From Actinomycetota bacterium (lineage in GTDB: Bacteria > Actinomycetota > Actinomycetes > Nanopelagicales > Nanopelagicaceae): a stretch of DNA of 50,501 bases. A model generated the notes under the pieces. That model saw only the letters and a program-made list of their open reading frames with translations, was not told the origin of the DNA and searched no databases. Each line of letters starts with the position of its first letter. Positions within the stretch are counted from its first letter, which is position 1. Positions 42,130 through 50,501 of this stretch are shown here, piece after piece. The stretch spans positions 1 through 50,501 of the forward strand of contig WLOF01000002.1 of NCBI GenBank assembly GCA_009699375.1, read 5' to 3'. The position numbers were made by a program, and so were the translations under genes.

Positions 42130-43386
42130 ATGAAAATTCGTTTTCGCGTTGTCGGGCTTCTAGCCACCGCAGCACTCGCTGCAGCGACACTGACAGGATG
42201 TTCGTCTTCTAACGAACTCATTATTGCAACTGATCTACCGCTACAAGGTGCATCATTTGATTCTAATGATTCAACTAACAAAGCAATCGAACTGTATTTG
42301 AAGCAGAACGATTACATGGCCGGCGAGTACAAGGTGAAGTTGAAGATTTATGACAACGCCACAGCTGCCAAGGGTTCATGGGATGATGCCAAGTGCGCCC
42401 AGAACGCCCAAGATCACGTAGCAAATAAGAAAGAAATCGCAGTCATGGGTACATACAACTCAGGTTGCGCAAAAATCATTGTCCCAATTATTAACCAGGC
42501 ACCAGGTGGAGCCATCTTGATGATTTCAGATGCAAACACCAACCCTGGTCTAACTAAGGCATGGGAACCAGGCGAGCCAGATATCTATTACCCATCTGGA
42601 GTTCGCAACTATGCACGTGTATGTACTACAGATGACAACCAAGGATCTGCTGCAGCTCAATTCGCACAGTCAATTGGCGTAAAGAGCATCTTCGTACTCA
42701 ATGACAACCAGACTTACGGTCAAGGTGTTGGAACTGCTGTTACAGCCGAAGCTAACAAGCTAGGTCTCAAAGTTCTTTCTAGCGGAACAAGCGGAGAAGC
42801 TTGGGATGCAAAGCAAGCTTCATACGAAGCTCTCTTTACAAAGATCAAGGCTCTCAAGCCAGACATGATCTACATCGCTGGAATCTTTGACAACAATGGT
42901 GGACAGCTCATCAAAGACAAGGTCAAAGTTCTTGGCGATAACACCAAGGTAAAGATCATGGCACCAGACGGATTCACTGGATACCCAGACTTCGTCAAGA
43001 TGCCAGAAGCTGATGGCGCATACTTAACATTCGCTGGTCTTTCAACTGATTTGCTTCTTGCTAACGCACCAGATGGTGCCGGCGCAAAGTTTGTTTCAGA
43101 CTACAAGGCTGAATACGGTACTGATCCAGTCGGTTCATACCCACTTTATGGCGTTTCTGCTGTTCAGGTCATTATGGCTGCAATTGCTGCCTCTGACGGA
43201 ACACGCGAAGGCGTACGTAACGCCGTCTTCTCCGGAAGCGGAATCACAATCCCTGCTGACAAATCAGTACTTGGTAAGTCAATCACTATCGATCCTGCAA
43301 CTGGAGACGTCGATGCTATCGATATCACAGTTGAGATCGTAAAGGGTGGAGCAGAGACAACACTTCAAGCTTGGGTTCTTAAATAA
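42130..43386 (+). CDS. livJ: ABC branched-chain amino acid-type substrate-binding lipoprotein
   Basis: Signal peptide with lipobox LTGC; periplasmic binding type I fold; upstream of livHMGF. Confidence 0.9.
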   Translation: MKIRFRVVGLLATAALAAATLTGCSSSNELIIATDLPLQGASFDSNDSTNKAIELYLKQNDYMAGEYKVKLKIYDNATAAKGSWDDAKCAQNAQDHVANKKEIAVMGTYNSGCAKIIVPIINQAPGGAILMISDANTNPGLTKAWEPGEPDIYYPSGVRNYARVCTTDDNQGSAAAQFAQSIGVKSIFVLNDNQTYGQGVGTAVTAEANKLGLKVLSSGTSGEAWDAKQASYEALFTKIKALKPDMIYIAGIFDNNGGQLIKDKVKVLGDNTKVKIMAPDGFTGYPDFVKMPEADGAYLTFAGLSTDLLLANAPDGAGAKFVSDYKAEYGTDPVGSYPLYGVSAVQVIMAAIAASDGTREGVRNAVFSGSGITIPADKSVLGKSITIDPATGDVDAIDITVEIVKGGAETTLQAWVLK

Positions 43387-43404
43387 ACTCAAGTAGATAT
43401 TAAT

Positions 43405-43443
43405 AAGAGAACGGGGTGGGCCTAGTGCTCGCCCCGTTCTCTT
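43405..43443 (+). terminator. 17-bp stem hairpin (AAGAGAACGGGGTGGGC / GCTCGCCCCGTTCTCTT, loop CTAGT) between livJ and livH
   Basis: Read directly; two GU pairs; short T-rich tail tttaatatatcttt. Confidence 0.75.
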
Positions 43444-43513
43444 TAATATATCTTTGCTTCAATTTCTAGATTAGTATCAGCACAAGAAGTTTGGTGTATC
43501 AGTTCACAGCGCA

Positions 43514-44566
43514 ATGGGAGATTACGTGTCAATATTTGCAAAGGGATATCAGGCGAGAAAGATTCGTCGTCGCTATCTCGAACGGACCTTGGGTTCTATT
43601 GCATCCGTGCTCATCATTTTTTGGCTAACAATAAATTTCATCAAATCTCCATCGCAGTTCTTTCAAGCATCGATTATTGGCCTCAGCAATGGAGTCCTTT
43701 ATGCACTGATTGCTTTGGGTTACACACTGGTTTATGGAATTATTGAACTCATTAATTTTGCCCATGGAGATCTCTTCATGCTTGGCGCAGTATTTTCAGC
43801 GAACTTCATCGCTATTTGGTTTGGAAAAAGTTCATCCAGCCCTGGAGCGTGGTTGGTTTTCTTCGGATGTTTGATTTGTGTAATGAGTGTGAGTGCAGGC
43901 GTTAACGTAGGAATCGAGCGATTTGCATATCGAAAACTTCGAAGAGCGCCAAAATTAGCACCCCTTATTACTGCCGTCGGAGTGTCATTTGTATTGCAAT
44001 TTATCGGACTACGTTGGAATGGTTCTGGCCCAAAGACTTGGAACAGTGTTTTGCCACCTGGTCAATTTGAAATTTCAGGTGTGACAATCGCGTACACAAC
44101 GCTTTATGCAATAGCAATTACCCTCCCTTTGCTAATTTTGATGACATGGATTGTCACACGCACACGCCAAGGCAAGGCCATGCGCGCCACTGCCCAAGAT
44201 CAAGATGCAGCTCGCTTGATGGGTATTAACGTAGATCGCACAATTTCTTTTACTTTTGCACTCGGTGGAGCACTTGCCGGTGCCGCTGGGTTAATTTTCC
44301 AACAAACGCGAGGGCTCACTTCCTACAATCTTGGTTACCAACTGGGCTTGATTGCTTTCACTTCCGCCGTTATGGGTGGAATCGGTAGTTTGCAAGGGGC
44401 AGTTCTCGGTGCACTCTTAATCGGGTTAATCCAGGGCCTTAACGACGGATTGCCAATCGGCCTCGGGCAACAATGGTCTCAGACAGTAGTCTTTTCAATT
44501 CTTATTCTGCTGATGGCTTTCAGACCGACTGGATTGCTTGGCAAGCCAGTAACCGAAAAGGTGTGA
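43514..44566 (+). CDS. livH: Branched-chain amino acid ABC transporter permease LivH
   Basis: GLSNGVLYALIALGYTLVYGIIELINFAHGD, MRATAQDQDAARLMGI. Confidence 0.92.
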   Translation: MGDYVSIFAKGYQARKIRRRYLERTLGSIASVLIIFWLTINFIKSPSQFFQASIIGLSNGVLYALIALGYTLVYGIIELINFAHGDLFMLGAVFSANFIAIWFGKSSSSPGAWLVFFGCLICVMSVSAGVNVGIERFAYRKLRRAPKLAPLITAVGVSFVLQFIGLRWNGSGPKTWNSVLPPGQFEISGVTIAYTTLYAIAITLPLLILMTWIVTRTRQGKAMRATAQDQDAARLMGINVDRTISFTFALGGALAGAAGLIFQQTRGLTSYNLGYQLGLIAFTSAVMGGIGSLQGAVLGALLIGLIQGLNDGLPIGLGQQWSQTVVFSILILLMAFRPTGLLGKPVTEKV

Positions 44567-44573
44567 TGTAACT

Positions 44574-45764
44574 ATGGCGATAAAATTGAGAGTAGGAAAA
44601 GCCAAGAAGGAAAAGGCTGTCAAAAAAAGTACGAGTCAAAAGCAATGGACAATTGGTTTCTTGATCGCTGCTGTAATTATTTGGACTTTCTATACCTTCA
44701 TCATGTATCGATTGCCATTTGATATTCAACAAGTCTTTCAGCACTGGCTACCACCTACAACTGTTAATGAAGCACTTGTGTGGGTAATTTGCGCTTTAGG
44801 TCTAAATATTGTTGTCGGCTATGCAGGGTTACTGGATCTGGGCTTCGTTGCTTTTTGGGCAATTGGTGGATATTCGGCAGGTTGGTTTATGTCGTCATTC
44901 TTCCGCCAGGTGAATGTTCATGTACTGAGTACAGCTAAAGCTGAATCTCCTGGAATCCACATCAGTTTCTGGGGAGTAATTTTCATAGGCGGTCTTATTT
45001 GCGCAGCGTTTGGAATCATTATTGGTGCGCCAACACTGCGGCTTAAGAGCGATTATTTAGCGCTAGTTACGCTGGGTTTTGGAGAAATCATTCCGCAAGT
45101 ATTTACCAATGGTGAAAATATTGCTGGTTTCAATATGTCTAATGGAACCAAAGGCATTTCCCCGGTCGACAACATTGGGGTTCCTGGCAAAGCGCTAGGA
45201 CCATTCGATTTCAGTTGGAAGTTCTTTATTTTTGCATTGCTAACTGCCATGATGATTTTCGTTTCCTTGAGATTGCGTAAAGGACGCCTTGGGCGTGCAT
45301 GGCTTGCCATCCGTGAGGATGAACTCGCTGCCAGCATGATGGGTGTGCCGCTCATGCGAACAAAGCTTGCAGCCTACGCAGTTGGTGCATTCACTGGCGG
45401 TATCGGGGGCGTGGCATTTGCAACTCACGTGAATGGCGTCTTCGCAGATCGTTTTAATTTTTCCATATCTATCATCTTGCTCGCGATGGTTGTACTTGGC
45501 GGAATGGGAAATGTTTGGGGCGTAATGGTTGGAGCGCTCTTGGTAGCGTGGGTTAACTCGACAGGGCTGCCGTCACTCGGCGAGCTTGTGAACACAACTT
45601 TTAATTTAAATATTAATTTCCCTTCGTACAACTTCTTGCTCTTTGGCGGAGTTTTGATTTTGATGATGCTCTTCAAACGAGAAGGCATGATCCCAGAATC
45701 GCGATTGAAGGCAATCCTTCATGAAGCAGATGACACATCATCTAACCTGGGAGGTCATCACTGA
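44574..45764 (+). CDS. livM: Branched-chain amino acid ABC transporter permease LivM
   Basis: LNIVVGYAGLLDLGFVAFWAIGGY, LRLKSDYLALVTLGFGEI, GGMGNVWGVMVGA. Confidence 0.92.
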   Translation: MAIKLRVGKAKKEKAVKKSTSQKQWTIGFLIAAVIIWTFYTFIMYRLPFDIQQVFQHWLPPTTVNEALVWVICALGLNIVVGYAGLLDLGFVAFWAIGGYSAGWFMSSFFRQVNVHVLSTAKAESPGIHISFWGVIFIGGLICAAFGIIIGAPTLRLKSDYLALVTLGFGEIIPQVFTNGENIAGFNMSNGTKGISPVDNIGVPGKALGPFDFSWKFFIFALLTAMMIFVSLRLRKGRLGRAWLAIREDELAASMMGVPLMRTKLAAYAVGAFTGGIGGVAFATHVNGVFADRFNFSISIILLAMVVLGGMGNVWGVMVGALLVAWVNSTGLPSLGELVNTTFNLNINFPSYNFLLFGGVLILMMLFKREGMIPESRLKAILHEADDTSSNLGGHH

Positions 45765-46543
45765 TGTCTAGCGTTTTGGCTGCCGAGAAAATCGTTGTTC
45801 AATTTGGTGGATTAGTTGCAGTGAATTCTGTTTCATTTGACATCCCAACCGGGAAAATCGTGAGCCTTATAGGCCCAAATGGTGCCGGTAAAACTACATT
45901 CTTCAACGTACTCACTGGTCTGTATAAACCAACTAGTGGTTCAGTGATTTTTGATGGCACCGACATCACTGGAACCCCACCCCACAAGATTGCGTCCGGG
46001 GGAGTTGCACGTACATTCCAGAATATTCGCCTTTTCGGATTAATGACTGCTGAAGAAAATGTGATGGTAGCAATGCATTCACATTTGAAAGCTGGGATTT
46101 TGGCCACAATTTTTGGCACTCCGGCTCAACGACGAGAAGAGAAACTTGCTCGCGAAGAAGCCCGTGAACTTCTTAATTTCGTAGGCATCGGCAAATGGGC
46201 CGGAGAATACGCACGAAATCTTTCCTATGGCGATCAGCGCCGCTTAGAAGTAGCTAGAGCGCTAGCGATTAAACCTAAAGTACTTCTATTGGACGAACCT
46301 ACTGCGGGAATGAATCCACAAGAATCGTTGACCTTTATTGATTTCGTTTATCGAGTACGTGATGAGCAAGGTGTATCAATTCTTTTGATTGAACACGATA
46401 TGAGTGTGGTTATGTCTGTGTCAGAGCGTGTAACGGTCCTCGATCAAGGTGAAAAAATTGCTGAGGGAACACCAGCGCAAATTAAATCTAATCAGCGAGT
46501 CATCGAGGCCTATCTTGGAAAAGCGAAAGGCGAAAAAGCATGA
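45764..46543 (+). CDS. livG: Branched-chain amino acid ABC transporter ATP-binding protein LivG
   Basis: GPNGAGKTTFFN Walker A, NLSYGDQRRLEVARAL signature, LLLDEPTAGMNP. Confidence 0.94.
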   Translation: MSSVLAAEKIVVQFGGLVAVNSVSFDIPTGKIVSLIGPNGAGKTTFFNVLTGLYKPTSGSVIFDGTDITGTPPHKIASGGVARTFQNIRLFGLMTAEENVMVAMHSHLKAGILATIFGTPAQRREEKLAREEARELLNFVGIGKWAGEYARNLSYGDQRRLEVARALAIKPKVLLLDEPTAGMNPQESLTFIDFVYRVRDEQGVSILLIEHDMSVVMSVSERVTVLDQGEKIAEGTPAQIKSNQRVIEAYLGKAKGEKA

Positions 46544-47253
46544 CCGCCATGTTGGAAGTTAAAGATTTACAGGTTGCATATGGAGCAATCTTGGCTGTCA
46601 AAAATGTTTCCCTCACCGTAAACCAAGGTGAGATTGTTACGTTGATCGGTTCTAATGGTGCAGGAAAATCGACGACTTTGCGTACAATCTCCGGCTTACT
46701 CAAACCCAAGGCCGGAACAATTACATTTTTAGGTGAACGAATTGATGGGAAAGAGGGACACCTCATCGTTCAAAAAGGGCTCTGTCAATCTCCTGAGGGC
46801 CGTCGCATTTTTCCTCGCATGTCAGTTCGCGAGAATCTAGAACTGGGAGCATTTCTTCGCAATGATAAAACTGTTATTGCAGAAGATTTTGAGAAAGTTC
46901 TAGAACTCTTCCCTCGCCTGCGCGAACGTATCGAGCAGAAAGCCGGAACGATGTCAGGTGGCGAGCAACAAATGCTTGCTGTTGGTCGCGCAATGATGGG
47001 AGCACCAAAGTTGCTTCTACTCGATGAACCTTCCATGGGTCTTGCGCCTGTATTAGTTGACATGATTTTTGAAACTATTGTAAAAATTCGTGAACAAGGA
47101 ATCACGATTTTGTTAATCGAACAAAATGCGTCTGCGGCGTTAGATGTTGCAGATCGCGCCTATGTTCTAGAATCTGGAACTATCAAGATGAGCGGTAAAG
47201 CCTCAGATCTTGCTAAAGATGAGGCAGTAACAAAAGCTTATCTAGGCGGTTAA
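46540..47253 (+). CDS. livF: Branched-chain amino acid ABC transporter ATP-binding protein LivF
   Basis: GSNGAGKSTTLR, GTMSGGEQQMLAVGRAM, LLLLDEPSMGLAP. Confidence 0.94.
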   Translation: MTAMLEVKDLQVAYGAILAVKNVSLTVNQGEIVTLIGSNGAGKSTTLRTISGLLKPKAGTITFLGERIDGKEGHLIVQKGLCQSPEGRRIFPRMSVRENLELGAFLRNDKTVIAEDFEKVLELFPRLRERIEQKAGTMSGGEQQMLAVGRAMMGAPKLLLLDEPSMGLAPVLVDMIFETIVKIREQGITILLIEQNASAALDVADRAYVLESGTIKMSGKASDLAKDEAVTKAYLGG

Positions 47254-47260
47254 CTCGTAG

Positions 47261-47683
47261 TTATTTTCTCGGAGCAAGAATTAAACATGTAATTCTTGCG
47301 GTGCACGTGCGTTGGCCCTCATCATTTGTAATAACAATGTCATAAGAGCACATCGTCTTACCCAACGATAATGCGGTTGCAACAGCTGTAACCTTGCCTT
47401 TTGTTGCAGATTTATGATGCGTCGCGTTAATATCAACGCCCACGACTGTTCGATCTGGCCCTGCATGTAATTGAGTCCCAATTGAGCCAAGACTTTCGGC
47501 TAAAACTACATTTGCGCCACCATGCAATAGACCGATGGGTTGAGTATTGCCTTCAACTGGCATCGTGGCTACAAGTCGAGTGGGCGATGCTTCAAGAATC
47601 TCGATTCCCATTTTCTTATCTAACGCCCCACTGCCACGCTCGCGCAGTTGCTCCATAAAATTTGAATGTGCTTTGTCGTCCAT
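47261..47683 (-). CDS. Hotdog-fold PaaI/YdiI-type thioesterase
   Basis: QPIGLLHGGANVVLAESLGSIGT motif; ATG at 47681-47683 (MDDKAHSNFMEQL) preferred to ORF start. Confidence 0.88.
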   Translation of the reverse strand: MDDKAHSNFMEQLRERGSGALDKKMGIEILEASPTRLVATMPVEGNTQPIGLLHGGANVVLAESLGSIGTQLHAGPDRTVVGVDINATHHKSATKGKVTAVATALSLGKTMCSYDIVITNDEGQRTCTARITCLILAPRK

Positions 47684-47690
47684 AAGGCTA

Positions 47691-47696
47691 ACTCTA
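47691..47696 (-). promoter_or_regulatory. Candidate -10 (TAGAGT) of leaderless thioesterase gene, 7 nt before ATG
   Basis: Minus strand reads aagaTAGAGTtagccttATG. Confidence 0.45.
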
Positions 47697-47707
47697 TCTT
47701 GCTCGCA

Positions 47708-47713
47708 TAGAAT
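47708..47713 (+). promoter_or_regulatory. Candidate -10 (TAGAAT) of leaderless polA, 7 nt before ATG 47721
   Basis: TAGAAT-gtggcac-ATG read directly. Confidence 0.5.
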
Positions 47714-47720
47714 GTGGCAC

Positions 47721-50264
47721 ATGGCCTCTCGACTACTTTTAATCGACGGTCATTCAATGGCTTATCGCGCTTTTTATGCCCTTCCTGCCGAGAATTTCAC
47801 AACAGCCACGGGGCAACACACAAATGCCATATATGGATTTGCCACCATGCTGATCTCGTTGCTCAAGGAAGAAAAGCCCACGCACGTCGCTGTTGCTTTT
47901 GACGTTTCTCGTAAAACTTTTCGAACTGAGAAATTTCCAGAATACAAGGCCAACCGAGCGAAAACTCCTGATGAATTTCGTTCTCAAATGTCACTGTTGC
48001 ACGATTTGGTGAAAGGTTTCGGTATTTCACAATTTGAAGTAGAAGGGTTTGAAGCCGACGACATCCTTGCCACTCTGACTTCCCTTGCAGAACGCGAAGG
48101 CGTAGATGTGATTATCTGCACGGGGGATAGGGACAGTTTCCAATTAGTGAGTGAGAAAACAACAGTCCTGTATCCAAAACGCGGCGTCAGTGATTTAGCC
48201 AGAATGACACCCGAGGCAGTCTTTGAAAAATACGGATTAACTCCGCAGAACTATCCAGATTTTGCAGCGCTACGTGGAGACCCGAGCGATAATTTGCCAT
48301 CCATTCCGGGGGTTGGTGAAAAGACCGCATCTAAATGGATTATTGAACACGGTTCTTTACAAGCACTTGTTGATGGCGCTGGGAAGATTCCAGGGAAAGT
48401 CGGAGAAAGTTTACGAGCCAATATTCAGGTTGCGTTAACAAATAGGGAACTCACGCAATTGATACACGACGTCCCACTCGACGTCAGTATGGAAAGTTTG
48501 GCATGGAGTGGTGTTAGCGAATCAGCACTAACGCCGTTATTTGAGAAATTGGAATTTCGAACACTGAAAGAGCGCATTAAACCCATTCTCGCTCAATCTG
48601 CAATTGCCCCTGACGATGAGAACCAAGAGGCAATGCTGTTCGTTGATCAAGAATCTGAGGTACTCACACCAGAGGAAGCGGCTGAAAGAATCTCGAACCA
48701 CATTGGCCCAATTTCTTTCAATGCAGAATTTATCGACGGCGCGCTTCATCGCTATGGCGTAGCTTTGACATCTTCGCAAGCATTCCTTGTTCATTCCTCT
48801 CAGGTGGGTGATTGGATAGCCGATTCGAAGATTCCAAAGATTTTGCATGACGCAAAAGCATTTGGGAGAAATCACGTACTTGGTGGGGTTATTTTTGATA
48901 CCAGCTTGGCAAGTTACTTAGTGAACCCAGGCGCTAGACCACAAGACATAACAGAGTGGGATGGAAATACATTTTTACAAGCCGAAAAACTATTTTCTCT
49001 ACGAGACTCACTTACAGTTGAACTCACTGACCGGAACCTTTTGGCGCTATTTCATGATTTAGAAATGCCAGTTTCTGAACTTTTGACGGCCATGGAGAGA
49101 AGAGGAATTGCAGTTGATGCTGGGGCGCTTACTGAACTTCGTGAATTCTTTGCCTCAGAAGTTGAACGCGAAACGAAAAAAGCACATGAGGAAGCGGGTC
49201 GCGAATTCAATGTTGCATCTCCGAAGCAGCTCCAAGTAGTTCTCTTCGACGAGTTAAAACTTCCTAAGACGAAGAAGATAAAAACAGGGTATTCAACGGA
49301 TGCCGATTCCCTGCAGACGCTTTTCGAGAAAACTCAGCACCCTGTCTTAAACCAGCTACTTCGCATTCGTGAAACAAATAAACTCAAAACCACAATTGAT
49401 GGGCTTCTCGAGGCAATTGATACTGACGGAAGAATTAGAACTCATTTTCAACAAATGGTTGCAGCAACTGGTCGCTTGTCTTCAACGGGTCCCAATTTGC
49501 AGAACATCCCTGTAAGAACCCAAGAAGGTCGCAAGATTCGCGAATGTTTTATTGCCGGAACTGGCTTTCAATCCCTACTGACGGCCGATTACAGCCAAAT
49601 TGAAATGCGCATCATGGCTCACCTTTCGGATGACCAAAATCTTTTAGATGCCTTCACAAAGGGTGAAGATCTGCATTCCACCATTGCTTCAGAAGTTTTT
49701 GGCGTGCCGGCTGGCAGCGTTGATCCAGAAATGCGCAGACAAATTAAAGCAATGTCTTATGGATTGGCATATGGATTATCCGCTTACGGGCTATCTGCAC
49801 AACTTTCTATTTCCCCACCGCAAGCACAACAGCTCATGGATCGATATTTTGAGCGATTTGGAGGAATTCGCGATTACCTCAGTAGCGTTGTGGAAGAAGC
49901 GCGCAAAGTTGGTTACACGGAAACGATTATGGGCAGACGCCGCTACTTACCAGATTTATCAGATGACAATCGCCAACGTCGAGAGATTGCAGAACGTATG
50001 GCCCTGAACGCTCCTATCCAGGGCTCTGCTGCAGACATTATTAAACGAGCCATGCTTAATGTGGAATCCGCAATTCAGGGCGAAGGCTTGAAATCGCGAT
50101 TGCTTTTGCAAGTGCATGATGAACTCATATGTGAAGTTGCGCCGGGGGAGGATGAAGTACTCACCGCGCTGATGCGAAAAGAAATGGGCTCTGCATATCC
50201 GTTGAAGGCGCCATTAGCTGTCAGTGTTGGTATTGGAAAGAGTTGGAACGAAGCCGCACATTAG
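47721..50264 (+). CDS. polA: DNA polymerase I
   Basis: 5'-3' exo domain (LLLIDGHSMAYRAFYAL), polymerase motifs DYSQIEMRIMAHLS, RRQIKAMSYGLAYGLS, LQVHDELICEV; ATG 47721 preferred to ORF start 47547. Confidence 0.96.
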   Translation: MASRLLLIDGHSMAYRAFYALPAENFTTATGQHTNAIYGFATMLISLLKEEKPTHVAVAFDVSRKTFRTEKFPEYKANRAKTPDEFRSQMSLLHDLVKGFGISQFEVEGFEADDILATLTSLAEREGVDVIICTGDRDSFQLVSEKTTVLYPKRGVSDLARMTPEAVFEKYGLTPQNYPDFAALRGDPSDNLPSIPGVGEKTASKWIIEHGSLQALVDGAGKIPGKVGESLRANIQVALTNRELTQLIHDVPLDVSMESLAWSGVSESALTPLFEKLEFRTLKERIKPILAQSAIAPDDENQEAMLFVDQESEVLTPEEAAERISNHIGPISFNAEFIDGALHRYGVALTSSQAFLVHSSQVGDWIADSKIPKILHDAKAFGRNHVLGGVIFDTSLASYLVNPGARPQDITEWDGNTFLQAEKLFSLRDSLTVELTDRNLLALFHDLEMPVSELLTAMERRGIAVDAGALTELREFFASEVERETKKAHEEAGREFNVASPKQLQVVLFDELKLPKTKKIKTGYSTDADSLQTLFEKTQHPVLNQLLRIRETNKLKTTIDGLLEAIDTDGRIRTHFQQMVAATGRLSSTGPNLQNIPVRTQEGRKIRECFIAGTGFQSLLTADYSQIEMRIMAHLSDDQNLLDAFTKGEDLHSTIASEVFGVPAGSVDPEMRRQIKAMSYGLAYGLSAYGLSAQLSISPPQAQQLMDRYFERFGGIRDYLSSVVEEARKVGYTETIMGRRRYLPDLSDDNRQRREIAERMALNAPIQGSAADIIKRAMLNVESAIQGEGLKSRLLLQVHDELICEVAPGEDEVLTALMRKEMGSAYPLKAPLAVSVGIGKSWNEAAH

Positions 50265-50278
50265 GTAAGTGGGTAAGA

Positions 50279-50501
50279 CTAGATAGCCGGACGCGTGTTG
50301 TCCTTCATTGCAAGAAGATCTTGTTCTTCACTTGGCAGCGTATTTGCAGCTGACAATCTGGATTTACCTGCTTGCAAGACAATCCATCCGATAGCAAGAG
50401 TGATAGTTGTTATACCCAAGGCATATCGTGGTGAATATTGATTAGAAATCCAACCACCAATTGCTGCACCCAGCGCCATAAATGTTCCTTCTGCAGTCCA
50501 C
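50279..50501 (-). CDS. MFS transporter, C-terminal fragment (5' part outside window)
   Basis: Frame open to window edge; WTAEGTFMALGAAIGGWISNQYSPRYALGIT resembles late MFS helices. Confidence 0.6.
   Translation of the reverse strand, partial: WTAEGTFMALGAAIGGWISNQYSPRYALGITTITLAIGWIVLQAGKSRLSAANTLPSEEQDLLAMKDNTRPAI

Noticed and set aside
1-50501. CRISPR arrays, transposases, prophage or other mobile elements
   Set aside because: No repeat-spacer arrays, transposase/integrase motifs or phage genes seen; gene order is continuous core genome

Overview
Chromosomal window from a streamlined, low-GC actinobacterium. The gene orders murE-...-ftsZ-pgeF-yggS-sepF-yggT, ileS/traR-lspA-rluD-dnaE, hisD...-trpA and pyk-tRNA-pdtaR suggest an acI / Nanopelagicales-like lineage, but that assignment is inference. 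The window is almost entirely ordinary core genome: the dcw cluster (murE partial to ftsZ), ileS, a TraR/DksA-like protein with a histone-H1-like tail, lspA, rluD, dnaE, a fused his-trp operon, a MauE-DsbA redox pair, lgt, a VIT family transporter, gltBD, pyk, a tRNA, an ANTAR response regulator, a liv ABC operon, a thioesterase, polA and a partial MFS gene. I found no CRISPR array, mobile element, phage or rRNA. The most interesting signals are: (1) nine gene starts with a TANNNT -10-like hexamer 6-8 nt before the start codon, suggesting pervasive leaderless transcription; in three cases the stop codon of the upstream gene forms the first three bases of that hexamer; (2) a class-I-bodied (short variable loop) tRNA with a CAA (Leu) anticodon whose 3' end lies 1 nt before the ATG of pdtaR; (3) a 53-aa single-TM ORF between trpE and trpC, missing from the ORF track, with a 'W-ALD-GIDPT' tail that may be the remnant of a larger trp-region membrane protein; (4) ftsQ whose likely true N-terminus begins at ATA in a TAATA overlap; (5) no divIVA at its usual locus; (6) palindromes near the gltB and livJ starts. 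No completely new multi-gene system is evident.
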